NCBI GenBank assembly: GCA_021784755.1
Contig: JAJYHM010000072.1
Location: 1-64,000, forward strand
Length of the DNA: 64,000 nucleotides
Reading direction: 5' to 3'
From: Pseudomonadota bacterium
Lineage (GTDB): Bacteria > Pseudomonadota > Gammaproteobacteria > Acidiferrobacterales > Acidiferrobacteraceae
This document shows, in pieces, positions 44,859-54,093 of the stretch (positions within the stretch are counted from its first letter, which is position 1; the number at the start of each line of letters is the position of its first letter). The translations under genes were made by a program, and so were the position numbers. Under the pieces are notes generated by a model. The model had not been told where the DNA came from, did not search any database, and saw nothing but the letters and a program-made list of their open reading frames with translations.

Positions 44859-46013
44859 ATGAGCGTTCCGATACTGGCGCGTTACCCACGGATAGCTACC
44901 GTGCCGCGTATCGTCGTGCTGATATCGACGCGCATCGTGGGGGGTCCTGCGAAAGGGCTTTTGCAGGTCATCCCGGAGTTGCGCAGGCGCGGTCGCTTCG
45001 ACGTGGTGTTGTGCACATTCGCCGGTCGCCGGGAGCCGGAGTCCCCTTTTGTGCTCGCGGCGCGAGAACACGGAATCCGCGTCAAGGTTTTGCGGCAGAG
45101 ACATCATTGGGATCTCGGTCCACTTAACGAGTTGCGCGAACTTGTCGATCCGCCGGGGACGATCATTCAGACCCACGGCTACAAGGAGGCGGTGTTCGGG
45201 CTTGCAATACAAAGGCTCTCTAGGCGGCCATGGATTGCCTTCCTGCATGGCACCACCGAGGAGAATCTTAAAGTGCGATTCTATCATCGCCTGGATCGGG
45301 GACTGATCAAACATGCAGACGCCATAGTCTCGGTTTCGCGGGAGCTCGCCGAGCGGAGGGTTCGGCCGCGCCATAGGGGCAAACTTACGATCATCGAGAA
45401 CGCAGTCGAGAGACCTTCCCAAGAAGCGCTTGTTCCACGACGGACTCTGCGGCAGAAATGGCAGACGAAGGGATGGGTGATTGGCTGCGTAGGAAGGCTG
45501 AGTCATGAGAAGGGTCAGGCGCAGCTCTTAGAGGCGGCGGGCAAGCTCTTAAGGCAGGGGGCGCATTTTACGCTGGTCATGGTCGGAGATGGCCCGGACC
45601 GCGATCTTTTGCAGGAGAAGGCGCAGACCGAAGGAGTAGGCGCGCACGTGCGGTTCCTTGGGTATATGTCGCGTACAGACGAGATCTACGCCAATATCGA
45701 TATGTTGGTGTTGCCGTCGCATCAAGAGGGCATGCCCAATGTCATATTGGAGGCCATGCAGTGGCGGTTGCCAATTGTGTCGACCGCGGTGGGGGCGGTT
45801 CCGGAGATGCTCGTAAACGGGGTATCCGGTTTGCTGGTGCAGCCCCGGGACCCGATAGCCCTGGCCCGGGCGATCGCAGCCTTTATGGGGGATCCAGAGA
45901 AGGCGGCGCGTATGGGGCGCAAGGCTTATGAGGCGCTCTATCCGCGCTTCTCGCCCGAGCGGCGCGCTGAACGATTCGAGACCCTTTATTATCGTGTTTT
46001 GGAGGCGGGATGA
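44859..46013 (+). CDS. Glycosyltransferase family 4
   Basis: The protein has 384 residues from ATG 44859. The GT-B fold is shown by the N-terminal VLISTRIVGGPAKGLL and the C-terminal donor domain with GCVGRLSHEKGQAQLLEAA, GYMSRTDEIYANIDMLVLPSHQEGMPNVILEAM; the E-x7-E motif of GT4 is visible there. It adds a sugar to the growing lipid-linked unit; the donor sugar is unknown. The next gene overlaps by 4 bp. Confidence 0.92.
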   Translation: MSVPILARYPRIATVPRIVVLISTRIVGGPAKGLLQVIPELRRRGRFDVVLCTFAGRREPESPFVLAAREHGIRVKVLRQRHHWDLGPLNELRELVDPPGTIIQTHGYKEAVFGLAIQRLSRRPWIAFLHGTTEENLKVRFYHRLDRGLIKHADAIVSVSRELAERRVRPRHRGKLTIIENAVERPSQEALVPRRTLRQKWQTKGWVIGCVGRLSHEKGQAQLLEAAGKLLRQGAHFTLVMVGDGPDRDLLQEKAQTEGVGAHVRFLGYMSRTDEIYANIDMLVLPSHQEGMPNVILEAMQWRLPIVSTAVGAVPEMLVNGVSGLLVQPRDPIALARAIAAFMGDPEKAARMGRKAYEALYPRFSPERRAERFETLYYRVLEAG

Positions 46014-47134
46014 GTGTGGTCTTTTGGGCCGCCCTGGGATTCACGGTCTATACGTACGCGGGTTATCCATCGATATTATGGGTGTGGGCGAGACTCAAGC
46101 GCCCCCCGACAAACCACCTATGGGGCAACGCCCTTCCCAAGGTGGCGGTCGTGATCCCGGCATATAACGAAGAGTCCGTCATTGCCGACAAGTTGCGCAT
46201 GGTGCTCGCCTCGCGCTACCCCCGCGATCTTCTGCGGGTGCTTGTGGTGTCCGATGGTTCCGCGGACGGAACGCTCTCCGCCGCTCAGTCGGTTTCGGAT
46301 CCCCGTCTCACGGTGATAGGAAAGACCATGCGGTCGGGCAAGATGGCGACCGTCAATTACGCCATGAGTCTCGTGTCAGAGCCGATAGTCATCATGACCG
46401 ATGCTGGCGAACAGTTCGAGGAAGAGACCGTTGCACGTCTTGTGGCGCGCTTTGCGGATCCGTCCATGGGCGCGGTCTCCGGGGAGCTTGGGCTTGTGGC
46501 CATGGATACGGGATTTAGCCGCAGTCTGGGGGCCTATTGGCGCTATGAGAAGGCTATCCGCGCCCTCGAGGCCATGGTGGGCTCGGTGGTGGGGGTGACG
46601 GGACCCGTTTACGCCATGCGACGCGCCCTGTTTCGGCCCATGCCGACCGACACCATCCTGGACGATCTCGCGATTCCGCTCGAAATCATAAAGCAGGGCT
46701 ATAGGGTAGGTTACGAACGCAGCGCCTTGGCGTTCGAGAGGGCGACACAGCAAAGCCGGCAAGAGTTTGTGCGTAAACGTCGCACGCTCGCCGGAAACTA
46801 TCAGGCCATAGGACGCTACTGGCGCCTTTTGTTGCCAGGGAGTCCGGTCGCGTGGCAGTTTTGGTCGCACAAGGTGTTCCGGTTACTCGTGCCTTATGCT
46901 CTCGCCACTATGCTCTTGACAACAGCCGCTCTGCCCGCGCTTTTGCGCGCTATCGCATTTGCCGCCCAAGGTCTCTTTTATGGACTTGCGCTGACGGCGG
47001 TGTTCGTGCGTCGCTCCGAGCGGCCTTGGCTCAATATTCCGTACACTTTCTGTGTGTTGAACTGGGCGGCTATTGCCGGTTCCTACCATTATCTCGCCGG
47101 CCGCATGTCGGTGCAGTGGGAGAAGGTCAAGTGA
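46010..47134 (+). CDS. Membrane glycosyltransferase family 2
   Basis: The protein has 374 residues. An N-terminal helix precedes the GT-A domain (VVIPAYNEESVIADKL, SDGSADGT, acceptor-site DDLAIPLEIIKQGYRVGYE and a QxxRW-like RKRRTLAGNYQ). Three helices lie at the C-terminus (about 285-370). It is of the processive/BcsA-like membrane GT2 type, although most such enzymes in Wzy loci add a single sugar. Its stop overlaps the next start by one base. Confidence 0.9.
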   Translation: MSVVFWAALGFTVYTYAGYPSILWVWARLKRPPTNHLWGNALPKVAVVIPAYNEESVIADKLRMVLASRYPRDLLRVLVVSDGSADGTLSAAQSVSDPRLTVIGKTMRSGKMATVNYAMSLVSEPIVIMTDAGEQFEEETVARLVARFADPSMGAVSGELGLVAMDTGFSRSLGAYWRYEKAIRALEAMVGSVVGVTGPVYAMRRALFRPMPTDTILDDLAIPLEIIKQGYRVGYERSALAFERATQQSRQEFVRKRRTLAGNYQAIGRYWRLLLPGSPVAWQFWSHKVFRLLVPYALATMLLTTAALPALLRAIAFAAQGLFYGLALTAVFVRRSERPWLNIPYTFCVLNWAAIAGSYHYLAGRMSVQWEKVK

Positions 47135-48345
47135 TGGGTCGGGAGCGGTGTTTGTTCATAGCCGCGGGTCCGGACTGGGGCCGGCACCCCTGCAGCCTTT
47201 CCCATATTATGGACGTCGTGGTGCGTGAGCACGCGGTGATTTGGATCAATAGCATAGCTCAGCGCGCCCCGCGTCTGTCGCGCCAGGATCTCATACGTGC
47301 CGTGCATAAGGCGATGGCATCGATTCGATCGACCAGTCGGCCCGCAAGCGATGGGCCGCTCGTGATCCATCCGCGGGCCGTCCCTTACCACAAGTACGCA
47401 CCCGTTCGATCGGTCAACGGCTGGCTCATCGCACGCCAGTTAAAGCCACTGCTTGCGCGTTTTGCGGACCACAAGGTGGTATTGGTGGCCACCAACCCAG
47501 CGGCGGTGGCGCTTGCCAACAGCCTGCGGCCTGACGCCACCATCTATTTTTGTATGGATGAATACGCGCGCATGCAGGATTCGGATAGGCGCCTGATCGA
47601 GGTGTGCGAGCCATTGATGCTCTCGCGCGCGGATGCCACCGTGGTGACGGCGCGCACCCTTGTAGAGAGCAAGACATGGCGCGGCAAGATACCCGTCTAC
47701 CTGCCCCAAGGCGTCGATGTCGCGCATTTCCAAAAACGTGCGCAGCCGCAAGCCGCGCTCGCGGCCTTGCCGCGTCCGATCATAGGATTTCAGGGCATTA
47801 TCGGCAAGCGCGTCGACATCGAGTTGCTCGAGAAGATCGCGCGCGCCTTCCCGTGGGCATCGCTGGTCCTTGCTGGCAAGGAGGAGGTGGATATCACCCG
47901 CTTAAAGCGCCTCCCCAATGTGCATGCCCTGGGGCCTATCCTCTATGCCGCTCTACCCTCCGTCATACAGGTCTTCGACGTGGGCCTTGTGGCCTACCGC
48001 AACGATGCCCATGTGGCCTGCGTGAACCCCCTGAAGCTGCTGGAATATTTGGCCTTGGGTCAGGAGGTCGTGTCGGTCTACCTTCCGGAGCTCGTGGCGC
48101 ACAGTGAATATGTGCGCTGGGCACGCAGCCACGAGGAATACTTGGCTGTTTTGGGTGAGGTGCTGGCTCGCCATCCATTCGATCCCGCGGACAAGGGTCG
48201 ACGGGCGGCCTATGCGGCGTCGCACTCCTGGAAGGTCCGTGCCCGCGACTTTCTTGCCCTTTGCGACCATCTGTTGGCTAAGCCGCGTTCCGCCACTCCC
48301 ATCCTAGACGGCGCTGTAGACCATCGCCAAAGGACATCCGTATGA
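47134..48345 (+). CDS. Glycosyltransferase family 4 (TuaH-like)
   Basis: The protein has 403 residues from ATG 47134 (TGATG overlap with the previous gene). VYFCMDEYARM-like IYFCMDEYARM near 145, LPQGVDVAHF near 190, IGFQGIIGKRVDIELLEKIA near 210 and VNPLKLLEYLALGQEVVS near 290 match the TuaH/GT4 group found in many EPS loci. It is a cytosolic or membrane-associated enzyme of unknown sugar specificity. Confidence 0.87.
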   Translation: MGRERCLFIAAGPDWGRHPCSLSHIMDVVVREHAVIWINSIAQRAPRLSRQDLIRAVHKAMASIRSTSRPASDGPLVIHPRAVPYHKYAPVRSVNGWLIARQLKPLLARFADHKVVLVATNPAAVALANSLRPDATIYFCMDEYARMQDSDRRLIEVCEPLMLSRADATVVTARTLVESKTWRGKIPVYLPQGVDVAHFQKRAQPQAALAALPRPIIGFQGIIGKRVDIELLEKIARAFPWASLVLAGKEEVDITRLKRLPNVHALGPILYAALPSVIQVFDVGLVAYRNDAHVACVNPLKLLEYLALGQEVVSVYLPELVAHSEYVRWARSHEEYLAVLGEVLARHPFDPADKGRRAAYAASHSWKVRARDFLALCDHLLAKPRSATPILDGAVDHRQRTSV

Positions 48346-49109
48346 CCGTGGTTTTCATGCATCACGATGTAATCGACGCGTCCAAGGCCCAGAGGTCGGG
48401 ATTCTACGGAGCCGGCGCCGAGGTCTATAAGGTGACGCTTGCCCGGTTTCGGGAACAGATTGCGGGGCTTGCTGCCGCGTTTCCCGGCAAAAGCCCGGCG
48501 CTCGAGCCGGGCGCGCCCTTTGCGCTCACGTTCGACGACGGAGGGGCGTCGGCTACCGAAGTGGTGGCCGAAGTGCTGGCCGAGCGTGGATGGAAGGCCC
48601 ACTTTTTTGTGGTGACGGGTGTGCTTGGCATGCGGGGTTTCGTGTCGGTCTCGGGGCTGCGGATGTTGGTCGGGCAAGGTCATACGGTAGGAACGCACAC
48701 GGTGACCCATCCCCGTCGTCTTCAGGTGCTGCCCTATGCCCATATCGTGCGTGAATGGCAGGATAGCCGCGAGCGCCTCTCGGATCTGCTCGGGCAGTCA
48801 GTGCATTGCGGTTCGGTGCCTGGTGGATACTGTAGCCGGGCGGTGCGCCGGGCGGCGGCCCACGCCGGCCTGTCTTTACTGCTGACCTCGGAGCCCACGA
48901 TCCGACGTTACGAGAGTGATGGGGTGGCGGTGCGGGGTCGATTCGCGGTGTCGGGCCGTGATCCGGCGGAAAGTGCGGTACGGCTCGCGCAGCGGGCCTA
49001 CGCAAGAGGCATGAGGGCGTTGCGCTGGCAGGCCTTAGGCGTCGCCAAGAACGCCCTCGGACCCGTTTATCCAGCAGTGCGCGAAGGCCTCTTGCGGTTA
49101 CGCGCTTAA
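48342..49109 (+). CDS. Polysaccharide deacetylase (NodB fold)
   Basis: The protein has 255 residues, overlapping the previous gene by 4 bp. The metal site is visible as TFDDGG (catalytic Asp) near 65 and GTHTVTHPRRL near 110 (zinc His pair); PGGYCSRAV near 157 is the next conserved motif. I see no signal peptide, so it may act on lipid-linked precursors in the cytosol, or be exported another way. Exosortase EPS loci often carry such a gene. It implies N-acetylated sugars in the polymer. Confidence 0.88.
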   Translation: MTVVFMHHDVIDASKAQRSGFYGAGAEVYKVTLARFREQIAGLAAAFPGKSPALEPGAPFALTFDDGGASATEVVAEVLAERGWKAHFFVVTGVLGMRGFVSVSGLRMLVGQGHTVGTHTVTHPRRLQVLPYAHIVREWQDSRERLSDLLGQSVHCGSVPGGYCSRAVRRAAAHAGLSLLLTSEPTIRRYESDGVAVRGRFAVSGRDPAESAVRLAQRAYARGMRALRWQALGVAKNALGPVYPAVREGLLRLRA

Positions 49110-49127
49110 ACAGGGACGACCAAAAGT

Positions 49128-50234
49128 ATGAAGCGACAAGACCTAGTAGTCGAGGTCATCTATGCGCCGCTCGTGGGCGGATCGGAGATGCTGGCCTTCA
49201 ATCTGTGTAGGGAGTGGCAGACAAGCGGTATCAAGGCGCGCATCTGCTGTCTTTACGAACGATCCGGTGCCTTGACGAGCTCCTTTGATGAGGCCGGGAT
49301 CCCCTATGATCTCCTGGATATCGGTGGGCATGGGCTTCTTGGCCGCTGGATGCGCACGACCCGGTATTTTCTGCGCGTGCGGCCCCGCGCGATTCATGTG
49401 CACCATCTGGGGTCGCTCGTGAACGTCCTGCTCCCCGCCTATGTGGCGGGATGCTTCAATATTGTTTATACCGAACACTCCGCTTATGCGATCGCCCGGA
49501 CGCGATGGATGCAGCGCGCGCTGCCCATCGTCAGTCGGCTCGTGACGCGGTTTACGTGCGTGTCGCGCAATCTCGCGGATTTTTTTACGACGCTTGGCGT
49601 GCCGAAGGATCGGCTTATGACCATTTATAACGGTGTGGATATTGAGCGCTATAAGCCAGGTACGCCGCGCCCCGAGGTATGTCCGGTTGTGCGTATAGGC
49701 GCGGTAGGCAGGCTTGTCGGTGAAAAGGATTACCCGACACTGCTTTCGGCGCTTGCCATTCTCAAAGAAAAGAATGTGCGCTTCTTCGCCGAAATCGCGG
49801 GCGACGGCCCGCTTGCCGAGGGGCTCAAGGAGCGGGCCCAGGCTTTGGGTTTGCGCGATGTTCTCGCGTTCCGCGGGTCATGCAGCAACGTGCCGGCATT
49901 CCTGCGCGATCTTGACATCTATGTTTTGAGCTCGCGCCACGAAGGCTTGCCCATCGCGGTGCTAGAGGCTATGGCAACCGCGTTGCCGGTGGTGGCGACA
50001 CGCATCACCGCCATTCCCGAAATCATAGAGGACGGGCGGACCGGGGTGTTGGTTCCCCCCGGGGATCCGCTGGCCATGGCCGAGGCCCTGGCCGCTTTGG
50101 CCGCTGACGGCGCTCGTCGACGCCGCCTTGGGGATGCAGCGCGCGAGATTGTGCGACTTCAGTATACGATCGCTGGCACCAGTCGTTCCTACGCCGTGGA
50201 GCTTGGCATGCGGGTGCGGAGGAAGATAGGATGA
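49128..50234 (+). CDS. Glycosyltransferase family 4
   Basis: The protein has 368 residues. The N-terminus VVEVIYAPLVGGSEML is a typical acceptor-domain start; the donor domain has AVGRLVGEKDYPTLL near 190, FRGSCSNVPAFLRDLDIYVLSSRHEGLPIAVLEAMA near 250 and TGVLVPPGDP near 310. This is the fourth glycosyltransferase of the locus. The downstream gene overlaps by 4 bp. Confidence 0.92.
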   Translation: MKRQDLVVEVIYAPLVGGSEMLAFNLCREWQTSGIKARICCLYERSGALTSSFDEAGIPYDLLDIGGHGLLGRWMRTTRYFLRVRPRAIHVHHLGSLVNVLLPAYVAGCFNIVYTEHSAYAIARTRWMQRALPIVSRLVTRFTCVSRNLADFFTTLGVPKDRLMTIYNGVDIERYKPGTPRPEVCPVVRIGAVGRLVGEKDYPTLLSALAILKEKNVRFFAEIAGDGPLAEGLKERAQALGLRDVLAFRGSCSNVPAFLRDLDIYVLSSRHEGLPIAVLEAMATALPVVATRITAIPEIIEDGRTGVLVPPGDPLAMAEALAALAADGARRRRLGDAAREIVRLQYTIAGTSRSYAVELGMRVRRKIG

Positions 50235-51946
50235 GGAGGGTAGTCCTGGCGGGCTGTTTGTTCTGGACGGCCATGGCGCAAGCGCATTTGGCCGTTTGGT
50301 CGAGTCATAGCACCCACAAGATTCGCCCGGACGCGCATGCGGCTTCGCGCTCGGCCATCCGCCTGTTTGCCGCGCATGGGGAATACGCGGCCATGCAGAT
50401 ATCCGTGAGGGCCGATCACCCCATCAAGGTATTGCGTATCGTGCCAAGCGCGCTCGAGGATCGGCAATCGGTCATCGGCCGCTGGCAGATGACGGTCTAT
50501 CGCGAGGCCTTCATAAGGACGATGCACCCGACTAATGTCGTCGCACCTGTAGGCTTATGGCCGGACGCCCTCATTCCGACCGTCGACAACTACTACCATG
50601 AACGCCGCAATGCGCTACCGTGGAGGGTTCCAGGACGATTTACGCAAAGTTTTTGGATCGATATCTATGTGCCGCGCACGGTAGGGTCCGGGCGCTATAG
50701 CGGGACTGTTGCTGTGACAGTCCGCGCCCATGGACGCAATGAGGTGCGTGTGCTGCGCGTACGGCTGCGCGTTTTGCCGTTCGCCATCCCTGCAACATCC
50801 TCGCTACCATCGAGCTTCGGCTTCGACGGAGCGCCGCTGTCGCTCGTATTTCGTGGGCGGTACGGGGCGCTTACGAACGCACAACTGATGCATCTCACGC
50901 AACTGTTCGATACCGCCGCGCTTAAGGACCGTATCGCCCTGGGCGGCGGATCCGGAATACCGGCACCGATGCATTGGAAGCACGGTCATCTCTTCGTCAA
51001 TTGGCAAGAATACGATGAGGAGGTGGGGCCGTTCATGACCGGTTGCAAGGCGGCTCACGGAGCGCGGTGGCGTGAGACGGACGTTCGGTGGCTTACCCAC
51101 GTCTTCTATCACAAAATGCCGCGGCGCGAGCAGATCGCGTATTTCCGCGCATGGGCCCGGCACTTCCGGCGCGAGCATTGGCATGTGGGGCTCTATGCGC
51201 TCGGATTGGACGAGCCGCACTCGCCAAAGCAGTTTGCGCTGGCCAATCGCCGCGCAGCCGTCATACGTCGTGCGACGCATGTGGTTTTACCCATGGTAAC
51301 GAGCGCGAGCATCGATAAACTCAATGGCAAGAATTTTGGGATACTCTGCCCTGTCATAAACGACGTGGAGGGCCTAAACGACGTGGATAAGCGTGGGATG
51401 CTCGGTCGTTATGCGCGCAAGTATCACCTAAAGATCTGGTGGTATCAGTCGTGCATGAGTCACGGCTGCTGGATCGTGGGCCGGAGGAGCAGTCTCGGTT
51501 GGCCGAGCTACATGATAGACCAACCCGCGATTTACAATCGTATCATGCCGTGGTTAACATGGAAGTATGATATGGATGGCGAGCTATATTACGACACAGA
51601 CATAGGATTCAGCATGGGTCATAAAGATCCATGGACGGATCAATACCATTTTGGGGGAAACGGTGATGGGACGCTCTTTTATCCGGGCCGCCCGTCGGTC
51701 ATAGGCGGCAAGCGCGATATCCCCATCCAAAGCATCCGTCTCATGATGATCCGCGCAGGCTATCAGGACTACGAATATCTGCACATGGCATCACAGCTCT
51801 ATGGGCGGGGTGCAGTTTTGCAGGTCATAGGCCACGCCATCCGTTCTACACACAGCTGGACCAAGCGACCGGCGGTCTTGCGTGCTCTCAAATGGAAGCT
51901 CGCCACCATGATTGTGCGGGGGCTGCATGAGAAACCCGTTCACTGA
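50231..51946 (+). CDS. Secreted DUF4091/GH123-like glycoside hydrolase
   Basis: The protein has 571 residues with a signal peptide (RRVVLAGCLFWTAMAQA). A beta-sandwich-like N-terminal half (about 25-190) precedes a (beta/alpha)8-like domain; the adjacent Asp-Glu pair in LGLDEPHSP near residue 326 corresponds, as I recall, to the catalytic pair of GH123 beta-N-acetylgalactosaminidases. It is the last gene of the coupled run. It could trim or release the polymer in the periplasm or outside. Fold and activity are inferred from a short motif and general layout. Confidence 0.68.
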   Translation: MRRVVLAGCLFWTAMAQAHLAVWSSHSTHKIRPDAHAASRSAIRLFAAHGEYAAMQISVRADHPIKVLRIVPSALEDRQSVIGRWQMTVYREAFIRTMHPTNVVAPVGLWPDALIPTVDNYYHERRNALPWRVPGRFTQSFWIDIYVPRTVGSGRYSGTVAVTVRAHGRNEVRVLRVRLRVLPFAIPATSSLPSSFGFDGAPLSLVFRGRYGALTNAQLMHLTQLFDTAALKDRIALGGGSGIPAPMHWKHGHLFVNWQEYDEEVGPFMTGCKAAHGARWRETDVRWLTHVFYHKMPRREQIAYFRAWARHFRREHWHVGLYALGLDEPHSPKQFALANRRAAVIRRATHVVLPMVTSASIDKLNGKNFGILCPVINDVEGLNDVDKRGMLGRYARKYHLKIWWYQSCMSHGCWIVGRRSSLGWPSYMIDQPAIYNRIMPWLTWKYDMDGELYYDTDIGFSMGHKDPWTDQYHFGGNGDGTLFYPGRPSVIGGKRDIPIQSIRLMMIRAGYQDYEYLHMASQLYGRGAVLQVIGHAIRSTHSWTKRPAVLRALKWKLATMIVRGLHEKPVH

Positions 51947-52069
51947 GCGGCCCAAAAAACGCCGGAAGCTTTGCGCGCAACACACGCCCAATTTTGTCGT
52001 AGCCCGTGTCGGGGCAAGCGGTCTATGGTACGGATGAAGGGGTGTGGCGAGCGGGGGAGAGATACGAAA

Positions 52070-52083
52070 GGGCCGCGCGGCCC
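52070..52083 (-). terminator. Short GC hairpin after the KGG gene
   Basis: The palindrome GGGCCGCGCGGCCC is followed on the minus strand by TTTCGT, 20 bp after the stop. It is a weak candidate terminator. Confidence 0.4.
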
Positions 52084-52102
52084 AGTCGGCCGCGCCTTCG
52101 CC

Positions 52103-52471
52103 TTACGAGGATTTATTGCCCTTGGATCCACCATGATGCGTGGTCGGCGCCTCGCCGGTCTCGTCCTCGCCGCGCTTTACTTGCGGTTCGGCCTTGTGGC
52201 CTTCCGAGTACTCTTCGTCGCCCTGACGCACCCGCGTCTCCCATCCACCATGGGAGCTCTCGCCACCTTTGCGTCCTATCGCGGCCATATGCTCGCGATT
52301 CTGGCTCACCGCCTCGCCGCCTTTGCGTCCCGCCTCGCGCGCCTCCTCGGGCGTGAACTCGTGAGCGGTCCCCTTCTCGTGCGCCGCTTTGCCGCCCTTG
52401 CTGGCAATCTCGCGTTGCTTGCCGGCATCCATTGCCGCGAAGCCCCGCTTACTTTTTCGCTCGTTCGGCAT
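52103..52471 (-). CDS. KGG-repeat stress-induced hydrophilic protein (GsiB/YciG-like)
   Basis: A 122-residue, very charged, cysteine-free protein with AAGGAG upstream of ATG 52471. It has three KGG-type repeats (REIASKGGKAAHEKG, EEAREAGRKGGEAVS, MAAIGRKGGESSHG) and a disordered tail. Relatives accumulate under desiccation, acid or osmotic stress and behave like LEA hydrophilins. It stands alone between the two halves of the EPS locus. Confidence 0.9.
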   Translation of the reverse strand: MPNERKSKRGFAAMDAGKQREIASKGGKAAHEKGTAHEFTPEEAREAGRKGGEAVSQNREHMAAIGRKGGESSHGGWETRVRQGDEEYSEGHKAEPQVKRGEDETGEAPTTHHGGSKGNKSS

Positions 52472-52976
52472 GAAATCTGTCTCCTTGTCGTCTGAATTGA
52501 TACACGAAATGGACCCCCTGCGGGAGGCGAATAACGATGGAGGCAGTCTAGGAGATGCGCTTTAGGCCGTCATCGGACAAAGGCCCGATATTGTGTAATC
52601 TGCTGGAGAAAACCACAAATTAATGGTTGGGAAATACTACTACGGACACGAATCGAACGAAGAACGTCAAAATAACGAGCCCATGGCAGAGGCATGGTCG
52701 CGTTTTGGACGGTCTCGGGGCAAAAAAAACCTCCGGACTAAGGGGGGAGGAAGCCGGAGGTCGTAAAAGCCTTAATAGGTTTAAGGCGCCGCTCAGGGAG
52801 GAGGACGAGCGGATGCATCATTATTTGATAAACAGACCGAACTCAGCATCGGACGAAGGTCGGAGCCCCGGCACTGGCCTGCGACGGGGTCGGGGTCCAG
52901 AGCTCAGAGGGAAACGGGATGGCGGATCCGAGCCGCCAGGGCAGGGCGGCCGCCCAGGCGAGGCGGCTGCGGTGGA
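52472..52976. other. 505-bp intergenic region
   Basis: It contains the galE terminator and, next to the KGG gene, probably its promoter. The ORF at 52627-53010 has a non-coding-like translation. No gene is seen. Confidence 0.5.
52722..52761 (-). terminator. Rho-independent terminator of the galE-like gene
   Basis: On the minus strand ACCTCCGG and CCGGAGGT form a perfect 8-bp stem followed by eight consecutive T positions. It lies about 215 bp after the stop, so the mRNA would carry a long 3' UTR. Confidence 0.8.
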
Positions 52977-53921
52977 TCAGGTCCCGCAGCGCCCGAGCGG
53001 GGCGCGGTAGCCTAGGAGGTGTCCAAGGCCCGTGCGTAAGGGGGTGGCGGGTACAAGGCCCAGTAGGGTGCGCAGGCGCGCGACATCGGCGCAGGAGCGG
53101 CGTATGTCGCCGGGTCGGTCTGGGCGGAATTCCCGGACGATGCGGCGCCCAGCCAGGCTCTCGAACGCGTCGATGAGCGCGAGCAAGTCTTGTTCGATGC
53201 CGGTGCCGACGTTTATGACGGCGCAGGAGAGGTCCTGGCGTCCCAGGGCACGTACGAGGGTTTCGATCAAGTCATCGATATAAACGAAGTCGCGCGTCTG
53301 GCGCCCGTCGCCATAGACCACGAAGGGGGCGCCTGTTGCCAGTCGGTCGGCAAAGAGGCTAATGACCCCAGAATATGGCGAACTCGCATCCTGCCTTGGG
53401 CCGTAGATGTTGAAGAAACGAAAGACGGTGGCGTTCAGGTTCCGGGTGCGGGCGAAATACGAGAGGTAATGCTCGCCGGCGAGTTTGTCGGCGGCGTAGG
53501 GGGAAAGCGGCATAGAGGTCGCGGTCTCGGAGACCGGCGCCGGCGCCTCGTCGCCGTATATGGCGGCGGAACTGGCATAAAGCACGCGGGCGACCTGGCA
53601 GGATGCCGCGGCCATCAGACAATTCAAAGTCCCGCCAAGATTGGTGGCGTGGGTCCCAAGAGGGTCATGCATGCTTGCCTGCACCGACGCCACTGCGGCG
53701 AGATGCACGATGGCATCCATGCCGCGCGCTGCGCATGCTAGCGCCTCCCCGTCGCGAACGTCGGCGACGAGTAGGTGCGCGGTGGACGCAGGCCCCCGAA
53801 GGTTTTCTCGCTTGCCAGAGGAGAGATTGTCGAAAAGCGTGACCGTGTGCCCGTCTACGACGAGGCGGTCGGCGAGGTGGGAACCTATGAATCCCGCGCC
53901 CCCTGTTATCAAGACCTTCAT
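52977..53921 (-). CDS. UDP-sugar 4-epimerase (GalE/WbpP-like)
   Basis: The protein has 314 residues from ATG 53921, where MKVLITGGAGFIGSH begins; the ORF's extra 22 residues are not typical. It is a short-chain dehydrogenase/reductase with Ser in SSAAIYG and the catalytic YxxxK (YAADK) near 148. It would epimerise UDP-Glc/GlcNAc to UDP-Gal/GalNAc for the EPS. It is transcribed away from the dehydrogenase gene across a 170-bp shared promoter region. Confidence 0.88.
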   Translation of the reverse strand: MKVLITGGAGFIGSHLADRLVVDGHTVTLFDNLSSGKRENLRGPASTAHLLVADVRDGEALACAARGMDAIVHLAAVASVQASMHDPLGTHATNLGGTLNCLMAAASCQVARVLYASSAAIYGDEAPAPVSETATSMPLSPYAADKLAGEHYLSYFARTRNLNATVFRFFNIYGPRQDASSPYSGVISLFADRLATGAPFVVYGDGRQTRDFVYIDDLIETLVRALGRQDLSCAVINVGTGIEQDLLALIDAFESLAGRRIVREFRPDRPGDIRRSCADVARLRTLLGLVPATPLRTGLGHLLGYRAPLGRCGT

Positions 53922-54093
53922 GACTACACCTTTTTGGGCCGTACGGCCCGAAATTTCAGAAAGACGGCGCTTATGGTGGGGGTGCACGGTTTAGCACGCT
54001 ATCCAGCTTTCGGCTTATTGCCGCCAAGGCCCGTGCCCAGTAGCGTGGCGGCCTGAAGCGTTCGTTATTGTGGGTAATTCGTTGGGAGATTTC

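Noticed and set aside
52627-53010. 127-residue ORF downstream of galE
   Set aside because: It overlaps the terminator and the galE end, and its translation is low-complexity Gly/Arg/Pro without domain character.
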